IMG/VR virus record: IMGVR_UViG_3300043395_002432
Coordinates: 62,001-126,000 of that record
From: a virus
Length of the DNA stretch: 64,000 nt
Direction: 5' to 3' (one strand)
Below are positions 26,588 through 35,362 of this stretch, piece after piece. Each line of letters begins with the position of its first letter. Positions within the stretch are counted from its first letter, which is position 1. Position numbers and translations under genes: made by a program. The notes beneath the pieces are model-generated. The model was given only the letters and a program-made list of their open reading frames with translations, had not been told where the DNA came from and did no database searches.

Positions 26588-26842
26588 TCACTTCCTGTCG
26601 AGGATTTCGTAGTGCGCGATAAATTGAATGTCGCTCAAGCGAGCCTCATACGAAGAAACCGCCGTGCCGTTGATACAGAAGGGCGACCCGTCGTCATTCG
26701 CCACCCCGTTGATCCGAATCCAACCCCGCCGAATGTGAATGAGCTGCCCATGCACAATGTGGTGGTCGTACACCCGGTCGTTCACCCGCTTCGCCGCCTG
26801 CTCCGGTCGCTCCACACGGAGCGCCACCAAGGACGCCTTCAT
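26588..26842 (-). CDS. Small unknown protein
   Basis: 84 residues, mostly strands (HIVHGQLIHIRRGWIRING). Its ATG overlaps the stop of the gene upstream and it ends five bases before the terminase small subunit candidate. It could be a small virion barrel protein. Confidence 0.6.
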   Translation of the reverse strand: MKASLVALRVERPEQAAKRVNDRVYDHHIVHGQLIHIRRGWIRINGVANDDGSPFCINGTAVSSYEARLSDIQFIAHYEILDRK

Positions 26843-27093
26843 GCCGCCTCAACGAATTCGACTTCGTTGGCACATGCGGTGAAGACGACGTCCGCCATTC
26901 GAAGGGTGATGCTGGTCATGGGCAACCCCTCGACAATGATAGGCTCTCCGCTCTTGGTGCGAGGAGAAGAGATCGTCAGCCAGGAGACCCCCTCGTCGAG
27001 GAAGTGCGTGCAGCCTCCACCAAGCATGCACGAACGCCCCGTGATGTTGGCACTCTCGCCCGTGATCCCGACCACCACCAGCTTCTTGCTCAT
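26839..27093 (-). CDS. Small unknown protein
   Basis: 84 residues with two central cysteines (RSCMLGGGCTHF) and alternating strands. The ATG follows GGGAGCG. The last codons (EVEFVEAA) are encoded by a palindrome copy at 26850-26869. It is the first gene after the terminator at 27131. Confidence 0.6.
   Translation of the reverse strand: MSKKLVVVGITGESANITGRSCMLGGGCTHFLDEGVSWLTISSPRTKSGEPIIVEGLPMTSITLRMADVVFTACANEVEFVEAA
26850..26869. repeat. TTCGAA-type palindrome at a gene end
   Basis: CAACGAATTCGACTTCGTTG has 8-bp perfect arms and overlaps the final codons of the gene ending at 26839. Confidence 0.85.
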
Positions 27094-27130
27094 GATTCGC
27101 TCCCGTGAGCGAAGTTCTTAGCCCAGGAAC

Positions 27131-27162
27131 GAAAAAAGGGCCACCCCCGCAGGGGTAGCCCT
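27131..27162 (-). terminator. Intrinsic terminator after the fibre-like gene
   Basis: AGGGCTACCCC and GGGGTGGCCCT arms with a TGCG loop are followed by TTTTTT on the minus strand, 16 bases after the stop at 27178. Confidence 0.9.
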
Positions 27163-27177
27163 CACCCTCTCAGCCGA

Positions 27178-28254
27178 TCAGGCGTTGTCCACCGGATGCG
27201 CGATGAACAGGTGCGTGTTCGCAGGCGCGGTCGACCAGTCGCCGTAGATCTTCAGAGAAGACCCCGTGAGCTGGAACTCACCAGCCGCCGCAGGCGTGAT
27301 CGCCACCTGCTTGAAGGCCACGCCATTGAAGTCCGCACGAAGCCCGTCCGTCATGATCTGCACCAAGGAGCCATGACGCTGCATCGCAGCGGAGTTGATC
27401 GAGGTGTTCAGCGTGAAGGTAGAGACACCGCCAGAGACGGAGGCAGAAGCCGCCGCGTCCGTAAACTCCTTCTCCGCCCACTTCCACGACAGCTTCGCCG
27501 GGGTCGTCCCGAGATCCTTCAGCGCGAGCTGGTCGCTCCCGTTGGTGTAGATCGTCGAGTTGTCCACCTTCGCAGAGAACTCACCCCCCGAGAGGGTGAT
27601 ACCCACGCCAGCGGTGTACGACACCCCACCAAAGGCTGAGTAGCTCAGCGAGGTCGTCCCAAGCGTTGAGACTGTTGTTGCCAGATACCACGTCGTGTCC
27701 GCATTGGTGCTGCCAAGCGCCACAGAGATCAGCATCGAGGAGAGATCCGACGCAGAGTCCGCATCCACCGCACGAGTCAGCACGAAGGGGTTCGACCCGT
27801 CCCCAACCGTCGTCACCACGTAGACGCCATTCTGCGCCCCTGTCGTCTGGTTCTTCACCAGAATACGATCCCCCACGGTCGGAGAACCACCGTCCACGGA
27901 GATCGCCCCGTTGCTCGAACCCGTCAACGTCGCACCAACGCCAGAGGAGCCGTTGCTGTAGGTCGCCGCAAGGTTCGCCGTCGTCGCATACAACGCGTCG
28001 TCCTTCTGCGCCAAGCCAGCAATCATGGCCTGGGTCGTGGCAATCAAGCCGTCGACGTAGGTCTTGGTGGCCGCATCGTTGTTCGACGAAGGCGCTCCCA
28101 AGCCCGTCACCTTGAACCCACCAGCCGCAAGATCCGCACCAAGCGTGCCACGCAGATCGCTAAACTCCCAGGTCTGCGTCAGATCGACGTCCAACGCCCC
28201 ACTCGTCGATGTCAGCTTCGCCGTCTTGCGAAGCATGCCCGCATTCACACCCAT
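27178..28254 (-). CDS. Tail or head fibre-like structural protein
   Basis: This 358-residue protein is rich in Ser, Thr, Gly and Ala. It has an early LGAPSSNNDAATKTYVDGL (the usual attachment-end pattern of fibres) and a GDRILVKNQTTGAQNGVYVV domain followed by FVLTRAVDADSASDL, common in phage fibre and head-spike proteins. The C-terminus has strand repeats. GGAGG precedes ATG 28254 and a strong terminator follows. The gap upstream (28255-28350) contains a weak TTGATT/TATCGA promoter-like pair. Confidence 0.8.
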   Translation of the reverse strand: MGVNAGMLRKTAKLTSTSGALDVDLTQTWEFSDLRGTLGADLAAGGFKVTGLGAPSSNNDAATKTYVDGLIATTQAMIAGLAQKDDALYATTANLAATYSNGSSGVGATLTGSSNGAISVDGGSPTVGDRILVKNQTTGAQNGVYVVTTVGDGSNPFVLTRAVDADSASDLSSMLISVALGSTNADTTWYLATTVSTLGTTSLSYSAFGGVSYTAGVGITLSGGEFSAKVDNSTIYTNGSDQLALKDLGTTPAKLSWKWAEKEFTDAAASASVSGGVSTFTLNTSINSAAMQRHGSLVQIMTDGLRADFNGVAFKQVAITPAAAGEFQLTGSSLKIYGDWSTAPANTHLFIAHPVDNA

Positions 28255-28350
28255 GAAACACCTCCTGCCCTTCTGATAGGAGATCTCTCTCTTTCTGACA
28301 AGAGGAATTTACCCGACCTCGATAGGCTTCACGAATCTAAAATCAACGCA

Positions 28351-29244
28351 TTAATACGGAAAGTGTACGGACACGAAGTGGTCTCCGTCAGCGAAGTTTC
28401 CAGCGATGGAAATCTCACTTTCCTGAATCCGATACTCGCGAAACGTAGTAGCGTCACTGTCTGGTGTATCGTAAACACGCTTCGTGTCTACGACCCCGTC
28501 CACGAAGACGAGCATGCCGCCTCGAAAGGAAGCAGCCTCGGGAGGGGTAACACCAAGGTCGGCGGTACTCAGGCCAGATGCAGCGTCATAGGTGAAGTCG
28601 TCCTGGGTGAGGTGAACGACGCGCCATGAGATCCCAACCTGCTGAAGCCTCGGGTCTTGCGTAGAGTCTATGAAATTGTTGTCGAGCGGAAAGCGCGCCT
28701 CAAGCGCATGGATCGTGACCTCCCCCTCATGCGTGAACGCCACGTCCCCGTCCGTGTAGAGCGTTACCGTCCAGTCCCCTCGCTTGGCAGCAGAAGCCGA
28801 CGCAAGAAAACGCGCCCCACTCTGAAGCGTCAGCGAAGTGTCCGACGAAATCGAATGCACCCGCGCCCATTGATGCTCCGAGCCAGAGGAGATCCGAATC
28901 AAGCAGCCAACCTCAAGCTCTGTGAGGAATGCCGTGCCTGTACCAGTTACCGTCGTGCCACGAAGCGCAACAGAGATCGTCCCCGTCAACGTAGTCTGCT
29001 CTACCGTCAGACGTCCATACACAATGGTGTCGCCGTAAATCCGATTCCCGTCGCTGTCGTAGGGATACACAAAGTTATACGACCCTGATGTCACCATGCC
29101 AGGAATGAGACTCGTCCCACCAGCGTGACGACCCGACATGAGGTCGTTCACCACTACGCTCTCCTGCGTTGAGAACTCCGCCGCACCAAGAGAGACATAC
29201 CGCGCAATCGTCGTCCCACCTACCTGATCTGGAGCCAGCGGCAT
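28351..29244 (-). CDS. Virion structural protein with a beta-module
   Basis: This 297-residue protein is mostly predicted beta. Its centre has TTVTGTGTAFLTEL, then VGCLIRISSG and SISSDTSLTLQSG, a domain pattern found in many phage virion proteins. A C-terminal strand domain ends in HFVSVHFPY. It stands between the fibre-like gene and a putative DNA-binding gene. A fibre, spike or baseplate component is likely. Confidence 0.7.
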   Translation of the reverse strand: MPLAPDQVGGTTIARYVSLGAAEFSTQESVVVNDLMSGRHAGGTSLIPGMVTSGSYNFVYPYDSDGNRIYGDTIVYGRLTVEQTTLTGTISVALRGTTVTGTGTAFLTELEVGCLIRISSGSEHQWARVHSISSDTSLTLQSGARFLASASAAKRGDWTVTLYTDGDVAFTHEGEVTIHALEARFPLDNNFIDSTQDPRLQQVGISWRVVHLTQDDFTYDAASGLSTADLGVTPPEAASFRGGMLVFVDGVVDTKRVYDTPDSDATTFREYRIQESEISIAGNFADGDHFVSVHFPY

Positions 29245-29280
29245 GCGAAATCCCTCGTTGGTGCTTCTATCGTAAGAAGC

Positions 29281-29311
29281 AAGAAAAGGGGAGGAGCCGA
29301 AGCCCCTCCCC
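29281..29311 (-). terminator. Intrinsic terminator with a TTCG tetraloop
   Basis: GGGGAGGGGC and GCTCCTCCCC arms with a TTCG loop, then TTTTCTT on the minus strand, 20 bases after the stop at 29331. Confidence 0.88.
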
Positions 29312-29330
29312 TCCCCTCCCCCCCCTCAGA

Positions 29331-30344
29331 TCAGATCTCGTCGGCAGGCTCGTCGTCCTGGCGGGAGGGCAGCTCCTCGCTCGCCTCCTCGCTCGCCTCC
29401 TCGAGGAGCGCGTTCGAGGCGCGGAAGGGCGTCCGATCCGTGACCGGCTTGCCCTCCGAATCCTCGTAGGTGCGCGGATTGCCCCGATCATCGCCCTCCT
29501 GCACGAGGTAGGCCCGACCGCTGGCCTTCCCAATGTCCCCGTTCGTCAGCACGATGAGGGCGCGGATACCGTGCTGCCGCAGACCAGCGACGAGCTGCTC
29601 CTCAGAGAGCTTCGCCACCAGGGCGAGCGCAGCCGCGATCTGCTCAGACGTCGTGCCGTTCAGAGCCGTGTACGAGCGCGCCACCTCAGCGAGCGCCTCC
29701 CCAGGGGAGACCGCCCCGTTGGCCTGCGCCGACGCAATGGCAGCCGTCATGGCCCGACCCTGCGCCTCGTTGTCCAGCGGGACGCGGAAGGCGGGCTTCT
29801 TGCTCCCCTTCTCCTCGCTGGAGGAAAGGTCGCGCCCGTTGCCCTCAGCGAGGTACTCCTTCATCTCCTGAAGGCTCATCTCCCCACCACGACGCCCCCC
29901 GGTCGTGATCGCACGCACCAAGCCCTCCGCCTCCTCAGCCTTGTCGAGGCGACCCACGAGGAGCCGCGCCTTGGTCGGCCCGAGCCGCTGCGCCAGCTCG
30001 CGGTAGGCCGGTGGGAGGCTACCGAAGTAGTTCCCCACCAAAGCGATCTGCTGCGCCTGCCGAATCTGCACGTCCAGCTCGTTCTGGACGTACTGATCGA
30101 AGCTCTCATACCCCCACAGGCGGTAGAGGCTCTCCTTCTGCACCCGCCCCAGCGTAAGGGCGAACTCGAACGCCACCGACTCGCCCTGCCGGTGGAGCTG
30201 CATCAGCCGCAGCCGCGTGCCGTCCTCCACGCTGTTGGTGGAGACGGGGAGATCCCTCGCCTCGATCAAGGCAGGAAGGTCGTCCCCCACGCCCACGACG
30301 TTCATCTCCATCTCGCTCTCGTCCAGCACGATCTCGCTCGGCAT
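29331..30344 (-). CDS. Putative DNA-binding protein (ParB/KorB-type helical core)
   Basis: The 337-residue product starts at ATG 30344 after CAGGAGAG. Residues of about 60-140 have the layout of plasmid/phage helix-turn-helix proteins: LYRLWGYESFDQYVQNEL, then RQAQQIALV and RLGPTKARLLV. The C-terminal half is acidic. It has its own terminator and a possible TTATATAG promoter element near 30395, so it is a separate transcription unit. A regulator or nucleoid-type protein is my best guess. Confidence 0.65.
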   Translation of the reverse strand: MPSEIVLDESEMEMNVVGVGDDLPALIEARDLPVSTNSVEDGTRLRLMQLHRQGESVAFEFALTLGRVQKESLYRLWGYESFDQYVQNELDVQIRQAQQIALVGNYFGSLPPAYRELAQRLGPTKARLLVGRLDKAEEAEGLVRAITTGGRRGGEMSLQEMKEYLAEGNGRDLSSSEEKGSKKPAFRVPLDNEAQGRAMTAAIASAQANGAVSPGEALAEVARSYTALNGTTSEQIAAALALVAKLSEEQLVAGLRQHGIRALIVLTNGDIGKASGRAYLVQEGDDRGNPRTYEDSEGKPVTDRTPFRASNALLEEASEEASEELPSRQDDEPADEI

Positions 30345-30495
30345 TGTTGCTCTCCTGAGGTAGCCCCGGAAGGGGTCGGTTTGACGCCCCCTATATAAGC
30401 CCAACGAGGGGTCGAGGCGAGAACGAATTCGACTTCGTTGGGGCGGTTTGCTCGTTCTTGACAACGAGGCGAAGAAGATGCCTTCGAGCGTGCAG
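30345..30495 (-). promoter_or_regulatory. Leader with a TTATATAG element and a palindrome
   Basis: On the minus strand GGGCTTATATAGGGGG lies about 50 bases upstream of ATG 30344. TTATATAG resembles a T4-type late -10 box. The palindrome GAACGAATTCGACTTCGTT lies at 30421-30439, upstream of it. Confidence 0.5.
30421..30439. repeat. TTCGAA-type palindrome between genes
   Basis: AACGAATTCGACTTCGTT core with 7-bp arms, about 57 bases after the stop at 30496. Confidence 0.85.
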
Positions 30496-31161
30496 TCACG
30501 CTCGCGGCTTCGATCTTGGTGCCTTCTTCTTGATCTCCCCCATGAGCTGCGCCTGGATCGACTCTGGGGGCGGTAACGCAGGAAGCCGAAGGTTCGCCTC
30601 CACCGCACCAGCAAGCGCCGTGATCAACGCGTCAGCCTCATGGTCGTTCGCCGTCGCCGGGATCGGAAGCTGAATCTGACGCAAGCGCCCTAAAACCCAC
30701 GCCTTGACCTGCGCCTGCTTGATCTCCCGAGGAGGAGCGCGCCCCAAGACCAGCTTGCGCGCACGCGGGCTGGCAATCTCCCGAATGCCAGGAAAGGGAA
30801 GCGAAGTCTTGGTGCGCCACGCCTGCGCCACAGCAAGCTGGCACGCCCAATGCGCCCCACCGAGCTGCCCCATGCGCCCACCAGCCATTCCAAACGCCAT
30901 GCCCTCTATCGAGATCGCCACAACCTGCTCAGGCGCGTACTCCTCCAGAAGCACATGCACCAAGTGAGACAACGCGTCGCTTAGGTGCAACAGCCGACGA
31001 AGGTCGTCATTCTCTCCATCCCCCTTCTCGCTCTTGATCGTCAGGAGCCGAACCAACGCCCCCTCGGGCGTGCAGACCGCAACCCCCGTGTTCGAGAGCG
31101 AAGCGTCGATCCCCATCACCAAGCGCGATCTTCTCTCCCCGAGCTTCTCCACCTTGAACAT
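30496..31161 (-). CDS. RuvC-like Holliday junction resolvase
   Basis: This 221-residue protein has the RNase H-fold acidic residues of RuvC: Asp19 in MGIDASLSNTG, Glu86 in ISIEGMAFG, and the C-terminal NDHEADALIT (Asp173, Glu175, Asp177). It would cut four-way junctions before packaging, a job done by endonuclease VII in T4. It lies next to the PD-(D/E)XK nuclease and the UvsX-like recombinase, which supports a recombination role. ATG 31161 follows GGGGGGCGGC. Confidence 0.88.
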   Translation of the reverse strand: MFKVEKLGERRSRLVMGIDASLSNTGVAVCTPEGALVRLLTIKSEKGDGENDDLRRLLHLSDALSHLVHVLLEEYAPEQVVAISIEGMAFGMAGGRMGQLGGAHWACQLAVAQAWRTKTSLPFPGIREIASPRARKLVLGRAPPREIKQAQVKAWVLGRLRQIQLPIPATANDHEADALITALAGAVEANLRLPALPPPESIQAQLMGEIKKKAPRSKPRA

Positions 31162-31175
31162 GCCGCCCCCCAATG

Positions 31176-31196
31176 GAAAAGCCCCAGAAGGGGCCA
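31176..31196 (-). terminator. Short intrinsic terminator
   Basis: GGCCCC and GGGGCT arms with a TTCT loop followed by TTTTCC on the minus strand, between the stop at 31215 and the resolvase start. Confidence 0.6.
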
Positions 31197-31214
31197 CCGC
31201 TCTTGGTGTAGAGA

Positions 31215-31634
31215 TCAGCCCATCTGCCGAATCAGATCCGTCACCTCAGTGACCGTCTTGGGCGACAGCGAGATCAGGTACACCACCGAATCCTCCCGAT
31301 TCGCCTGAGGACGATTCCCGTACATGTCCCGCCAATTCCGCCGAAACTTGTCCAGATCAGGCGTCGCAGAACACTCCGACGCACGCTGCTCCGTGAGCTT
31401 CCCGAGCTTCACCTTCTGAACGTGACGAACCGTCCAAGCAGCGGGCGGCGCACCTTGCTCGTCAGACTCGAGGATCACCGAATTGTCGTGCCGACGAAGC
31501 GATACAGGCTTCAGCTCCGTAGGAGCCATTGCCTCCGTCATGTAGTGACGCGCCAGCACCAACGCCGGTCGATTGCCAGCGGACTTCCGCTGCTCGTAGT
31601 AGCTGTCCTCAATCGCACTGAGCTTGATCGACAT
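31215..31634 (-). CDS. Uncharacterised protein in the recombination block
   Basis: 139 residues, helical N-terminus (MSIKLSAIEDSYYEQRK), a strand centre (DNSVILESDEQG) and a basic helix around KFRRNWRDMYGN. GAGGGGATGA precedes the ATG. No family recognised. Position suggests a recombination or replication accessory. Confidence 0.62.
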   Translation of the reverse strand: MSIKLSAIEDSYYEQRKSAGNRPALVLARHYMTEAMAPTELKPVSLRRHDNSVILESDEQGAPPAAWTVRHVQKVKLGKLTEQRASECSATPDLDKFRRNWRDMYGNRPQANREDSVVYLISLSPKTVTEVTDLIRQMG

Positions 31635-31653
31635 TCATCCCCTCTTGGTGAAC

Positions 31654-31671
31654 GACGCATTCGAATGCGTC
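31654..31671. repeat. TTCGAA-core palindrome with GC-variant arms
   Basis: GACGCATTCGAATGCGTC is a perfect 18-bp palindrome. Compared with the common form it has C-G in place of A-T at symmetrical positions, a compensatory change. Confidence 0.9.
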
Positions 31672-31687
31672 TCAGCTCGAGAGTAAC

Positions 31688-32182
31688 CTACTTCGCCAAG
31701 CCACGCTGCTGACATTCCCAGCGATACCGACGCATTGCCAGATCCGCATTCGTGAGTTCGCACTCGATCTCGAAAGCGTAGAGCGGGTACTTCCGATCCA
31801 CCGTCCGTCGCCCCTCAGGCGAAACAAGCGTCATGGTGCGCGGAATCGGCTTCTGCTGGTGGAACCGATGCTGCTCCAGAAGGAAGTCGCTCTCCTTTAC
31901 CCGGTAGACGAGAAGGGAGATGGCGTAGTGCGACTCAAGCCACCAGTCCTTCTCTCCCTTCGGATCAAACCAATCCGTAAGGTGATTCGCAAAAAGACCC
32001 AGAACCCCAGGAATCGCTTTCGCCTGCGGCCTCATCACCGTCAGAAGCGCCTGATCGATCTTCTTCAGATGCTCCTCCTCCCGAAGGAGCGAAAGCGCGA
32101 AGGGCTTGCGATACGAATCCCACCACTGCAAGATCTGCTCCCTCATCCGCACCAACGTCGCCTCGTGCGGAGCAGGGGTCAC
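31688..32182 (-). CDS. Uncharacterised protein in the recombination block
   Basis: 164 residues, started by GTG 32182 overlapping the nuclease stop by four bases. Tryptophan-rich helical segments (ILQWWDSYRKPF, DWFDPKGEKDWWLE) are followed by strands. No motif recognised. Coupling to the nuclease gene suggests a shared process. Confidence 0.62.
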   Translation of the reverse strand: MTPAPHEATLVRMREQILQWWDSYRKPFALSLLREEEHLKKIDQALLTVMRPQAKAIPGVLGLFANHLTDWFDPKGEKDWWLESHYAISLLVYRVKESDFLLEQHRFHQQKPIPRTMTLVSPEGRRTVDRKYPLYAFEIECELTNADLAMRRYRWECQQRGLAK

Positions 32183-32658
32183 CGTGAAAGCTCCTCGTTG
32201 AACTCAGCAAAGACCGAAGAAGGCACCAAGACCCACTCAGACTCGCACAGCGGATCGCTCACCTTCAACTTGATCTCCAACGCAGGAAGACGCCCCTCCC
32301 CACGCGCCTCATTCGTGATCTTCTCAAGCCACTCGCCCTTCACACTGATCGAGCCGTGGATCGTTTGCTTCATCTCGATCAGGAAGGCACGCGTTTGCAC
32401 GTCCCCCTTCGATAACGCGCTGCTCCCACTCCCAGGCTTCACACGCCCACCATACCGAGACGCCGAAACCTTCTCCTGAAGCGACGCCCGATCCCGATTC
32501 GAACGCTCCACAGGCGTCGACCGAATCGCCTTCCGCTCCTCGTACCGCGAACGCGCCTCTCGCCTCAATGCCTCTCGCTCCTCAGCCTCAGCACGAAGAC
32601 GAGCCTCGCCCTCCTCCTCTGACTCGAACCGACTCCGAACCCGAAATCCCTTGATCAT
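32179..32658 (-). CDS. PD-(D/E)XK-type nuclease
   Basis: The 159-residue product has a basic, coiled N-terminal third. Then GSGSSALSKGDVQ, FLIEMKQT and SVKGEWLEKITNEARGEG follow, the spacing D-x(9-10)-E-x-K plus helix expected of Holliday-resolvase-like and other PD-(D/E)XK phage nucleases. Conserved Asp (GDV), Glu and Lys (EMK) would hold metal. It lies directly downstream of the UvsX-like gene. Confidence 0.72.
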   Translation of the reverse strand: MIKGFRVRSRFESEEEGEARLRAEAEEREALRREARSRYEERKAIRSTPVERSNRDRASLQEKVSASRYGGRVKPGSGSSALSKGDVQTRAFLIEMKQTIHGSISVKGEWLEKITNEARGEGRLPALEIKLKVSDPLCESEWVLVPSSVFAEFNEELSR

Positions 32659-32674
32659 GTCTCACCCCGATGAA

Positions 32675-32688
32675 CGAATTCGAATTCG
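32675..32688. repeat. TTCGAA-core palindrome between genes
   Basis: CGAATTCGAATTCG lies between the UvsX-like gene terminator and the nuclease start. Confidence 0.9.
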
Positions 32689-32694
32689 CCACAC

Positions 32695-32729
32695 CAAGAA
32701 GGGGGAGCGAAGTCTCCCTCGCTCCCCCC
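32695..32729 (-). terminator. Intrinsic terminator of the recombinase gene
   Basis: GGGGGAGCGA and TCGCTCCCCC arms followed by TTCTT on the minus strand, 22 bases after the stop at 32751. Confidence 0.8.
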
Positions 32730-32750
32730 TCGCGCCCCCTCAGTGAGAGG

Positions 32751-34196
32751 TCACTTCTTCTTCGCCGCCTTCGCAGCAGCACGCGACTCAGCCTCCGTAC
32801 TCACCAAGTCCATGCCCGCAAAGCGAACCTTGAACGCACGCTCCGCCAACTTGCGATTCGAAGGATCAGCACGAAGCCATACCTTCGCCTCGTCCTGATT
32901 GCGGAACGTCACGTCCTCCATGCCAATCCCGTCAAGATGCAGAACCAACTTGCCAGGAAGGGACTCCATCACCGCACACGACGACTTCAAGATCAACTTG
33001 AAGAAATTGTCGAAGTCCTCAATCTCCCCAGCACGCCACCCATCCATGTCCACCAACCGCTGAGCGTACCGTGCCTTCCGATTCGCAGGAGCGAACTTGT
33101 TCTTGGTGACCGTTACCCCAACCTCAATACGATACGCAATCTCCGCCACGTCCGCATCCCTGATCCCAGATCCAGCCCACCTCGGATCTTCCATCCGCTC
33201 CACCTTCGAAGCAGACAAATCCACAATCAACGCAGCCGCGAACAACTGCCCCTTCCCCCCACTCATCGTCCGAGGATCGCCAAACGCAATCCCAATCTTG
33301 TCACGCCACTGCTGAATCCAGATCGACGTCACAGGACGACCACGAAGCGATGCCATGTTGGTGCATTGCCCAACCACACGGAACATGCGGTTGAGGAGAC
33401 GCGCATGCACGCCCATCATCGACTTGTCCGCAGACTCCTGAACCTCAATGTCAGGCGACATGGCAGCAAGCGAATCCACAATCACCATGTCCACCAAGCC
33501 ACTGTTGATCAGCTCAGTGTAGATGTTCGTCACTTGCTCAGCCGAAGGCGGAATCACACGGTACATCGTCCTCGCATACGCAAAACGATTCACCCACGCC
33601 GCGTCGAACGTCCCCTCCACGTCGATCACCGCCACATTGAACGGACGATACGAATTCGCCAGCAGCTCCTCATGCAGCGCCTGCCACTCCGCAAAGCCCT
33701 TCGCCTTCGGATCAGGACGAGGCCCAAGCGGATGCCGAATCACCTTCTGCGCGTAACAGTCGCACGACCCCACCAACGCCCACGTCGCCTCCTCCTCAGG
33801 ATCGTCCGCAGGAATGTCCACCTCCTGCACGTCCACAGCAGGCCGATAGCACCGCGAACACAGAAGCTGACCCTGCCCAGCAGTCCGCCAAGCCGTCAAC
33901 GACTTGCCACTCGACTGCGTCCCCACCAAGATCGTCCCATGCCCAACAGGGATGCCAGCCGTCCCATCCCCATTCACACCAACCGCCAGATCCAGCTCGA
34001 AACACCCCGTCGAGATCCGACGAACATTCATCGACGTCGGCTGGTGGATCGTCGCAACCCCCGTCTGCCCATTGATCCGACTCGTCAACTTCCGAAGCTC
34101 ACCAGCCGACGATAGAGCCGCAGATCGCAACGCCTGGATCGACGGCTCCACCAACGAAGTCGAATTCGTTTCCTCTTGAGCCTGCTTGAATGCCAT
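32751..34196 (-). CDS. RecA/UvsX-like recombinase with a zinc-finger insertion
   Basis: The 481-residue product has a RecA core: Walker A GTQSSGKS at 92-99, Walker B VDMVIVDSLAAMSP, and the TSIWIQQWRDKIGIAFGDP segment before the DNA-binding loop. Just after Walker A it carries an insertion with CSRC (113-116) and CDC (145-147), a likely zinc site absent from T4 UvsX and E. coli RecA. The C-terminal 40 residues are basic and Lys/Ala-rich. It would form the strand-exchange filament with the gp32-like and UvsW-like proteins nearby. Confidence 0.9.
   Translation of the reverse strand: MAFKQAQEETNSTSLVEPSIQALRSAALSSAGELRKLTSRINGQTGVATIHQPTSMNVRRISTGCFELDLAVGVNGDGTAGIPVGHGTILVGTQSSGKSLTAWRTAGQGQLLCSRCYRPAVDVQEVDIPADDPEEEATWALVGSCDCYAQKVIRHPLGPRPDPKAKGFAEWQALHEELLANSYRPFNVAVIDVEGTFDAAWVNRFAYARTMYRVIPPSAEQVTNIYTELINSGLVDMVIVDSLAAMSPDIEVQESADKSMMGVHARLLNRMFRVVGQCTNMASLRGRPVTSIWIQQWRDKIGIAFGDPRTMSGGKGQLFAAALIVDLSASKVERMEDPRWAGSGIRDADVAEIAYRIEVGVTVTKNKFAPANRKARYAQRLVDMDGWRAGEIEDFDNFFKLILKSSCAVMESLPGKLVLHLDGIGMEDVTFRNQDEAKVWLRADPSNRKLAERAFKVRFAGMDLVSTEAESRAAAKAAKKK
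34153..34170. repeat. Near-perfect palindrome at the start of the recombinase gene
   Basis: AACGAAGTCGAATTCGTT lies inside the N-terminal codons (NSTSLV), 26 bases after the ATG. Confidence 0.8.
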
Positions 34197-34255
34197 CGCT
34201 TCCCTCTCTTGGTGCCTCTTATCCCGAAAAGAGGAAGGAAGCAGCGGCGAGCGCC

Positions 34256-34819
34256 TTAGCGAGGAAGCGTAGAAGCCCTCGAAGAGAGATCCCGCAGCCG
34301 CTGCGTCAGCCGTACCTCAAGCTCCCGATACGCCTGCAGGAACTCCACGTTCGAGGGGCCAAAGGAACGCTCCGAAGTGACCTGCGGCTTCAGGTACTCA
34401 GAACGCCCCCCAGCCAACTGACTCTCAGCCCCCTTGAAGGTACGCCCGTACACCAAGCGCAACGTCCCCATGACCGCAGGAGGCATCACCGGAAGCTCCT
34501 GAACCTCAGGCTTCCCCCGAAGGATCGAAGCCCGCTCCAACGAGAGGACGTAGAACACCAACGCGTCCGCATGCCCCACCAAGACCTCGTCCGTCACCTC
34601 CTTCCGAGATCCCACCAAGGTCACCCCAACCCCAATCGAGAGGAATTCGAATTCGGGGAACGGGATCGTGATCTCCAGCGAAGTCCCAGCACTGATCCGA
34701 TCCTCCTCAGCGACGTCCCGAACACGAACCGAACGTGATGAGACGAATGAGGTCGACAACGCGGGCTGCTCCCGGTCGCGGTCGAAGGCTACAGTGGGCG
34801 ACTGAGGGGAAATGAGCAT
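34256..34819 (-). CDS. Uncharacterised protein
   Basis: I start at ATG 34819 behind GGAGAG; the frame stays open further upstream through the non-coding promoter region. The 187-residue product has a strand-rich N-terminal half (EITIPFPEFEFLSIGVGVTLVG) and a helical C-terminus. A possible TTAGCTT -10 element lies 20 bases before the start. No family is recognised. It precedes the UvsX-like gene. Confidence 0.62.
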   Translation of the reverse strand: MLISPQSPTVAFDRDREQPALSTSFVSSRSVRVRDVAEEDRISAGTSLEITIPFPEFEFLSIGVGVTLVGSRKEVTDEVLVGHADALVFYVLSLERASILRGKPEVQELPVMPPAVMGTLRLVYGRTFKGAESQLAGGRSEYLKPQVTSERSFGPSNVEFLQAYRELEVRLTQRLRDLSSRASTLPR

Positions 34820-34990
34820 GCTTGACTCTCCGACCCCTAAGCTAAGCCCAACAGAGCCGAGGAGAAGCCATGAACAGCCCCCTTGACAGATCCTTAGCGG
34901 AAGCTGCGAGGGCTTCCCTGCCGGGGGCTTCGCCGTCGACTCGCATGCGAGCGACGGCGAGGGGCCTGTCGGTGCGAACCCTCTGTATAA

Positions 34991-35052
34991 GAGTGTCTTA
35001 GTTCGGGAAGAAGAGATCCGCATGAAAGGCAGCGAATCCACTCGTACTTTCG
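34991..35052 (-). promoter_or_regulatory. Bipartite element copy 3
   Basis: Perfect proximal block TTCCCGAACTAAGACACTC followed by TTATAC, 25-base gap, distal block with CGAAAGTACGA conserved. Confidence 0.75.
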
Positions 35053-35162
35053 ACGAGTCTCAGACCCCGGAGGTACGGACAGCGCAGCCCCGTGGAGCCG
35101 AGACGTCGAAGCCAGGAGCCGTGACACCAAGAGCGACGAGGGCGACATCCCCAGCCCCATGA

Positions 35163-35223
35163 GAGTGTCTTAGTTCGGGAAAAGGTTGTAGGCGTAGATC
35201 GCTGCGAATTCGACCGTACTTCG
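35163..35223 (-). promoter_or_regulatory. Bipartite element copy 4
   Basis: Perfect proximal block and 25-base gap. The distal block is one base short and partly replaced by CGAATTCG, itself a half of the dispersed palindrome. Confidence 0.7.
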
Positions 35224-35300
35224 AAGGGCCATGACGCTCGGAACGCTCTGACAACGACGCCACGGGACGGCGCACCAAGTCGCGGTCACCCCGCCTATCA

Positions 35301-35362
35301 GAGTGTCTTAGTTCGGGATCACGAAGTTATGGATCTACGCCAGCTTTCAGATCGTACTTTCG
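35301..35362 (-). promoter_or_regulatory. Bipartite element copy 5
   Basis: Both blocks are intact (CGAAAGTACGATCTGAAA and TCCCGAACTAAGACACTC) followed by TGATAG. It starts only 14 bases after the helicase terminator stem. Confidence 0.75.

Noticed and set aside
34820-35041. Upstream extension of the gene at 34256 to 35041
   Set aside because: The extension runs through a bipartite element and has no protein-like composition; ATG 34819 has a good ribosome site.
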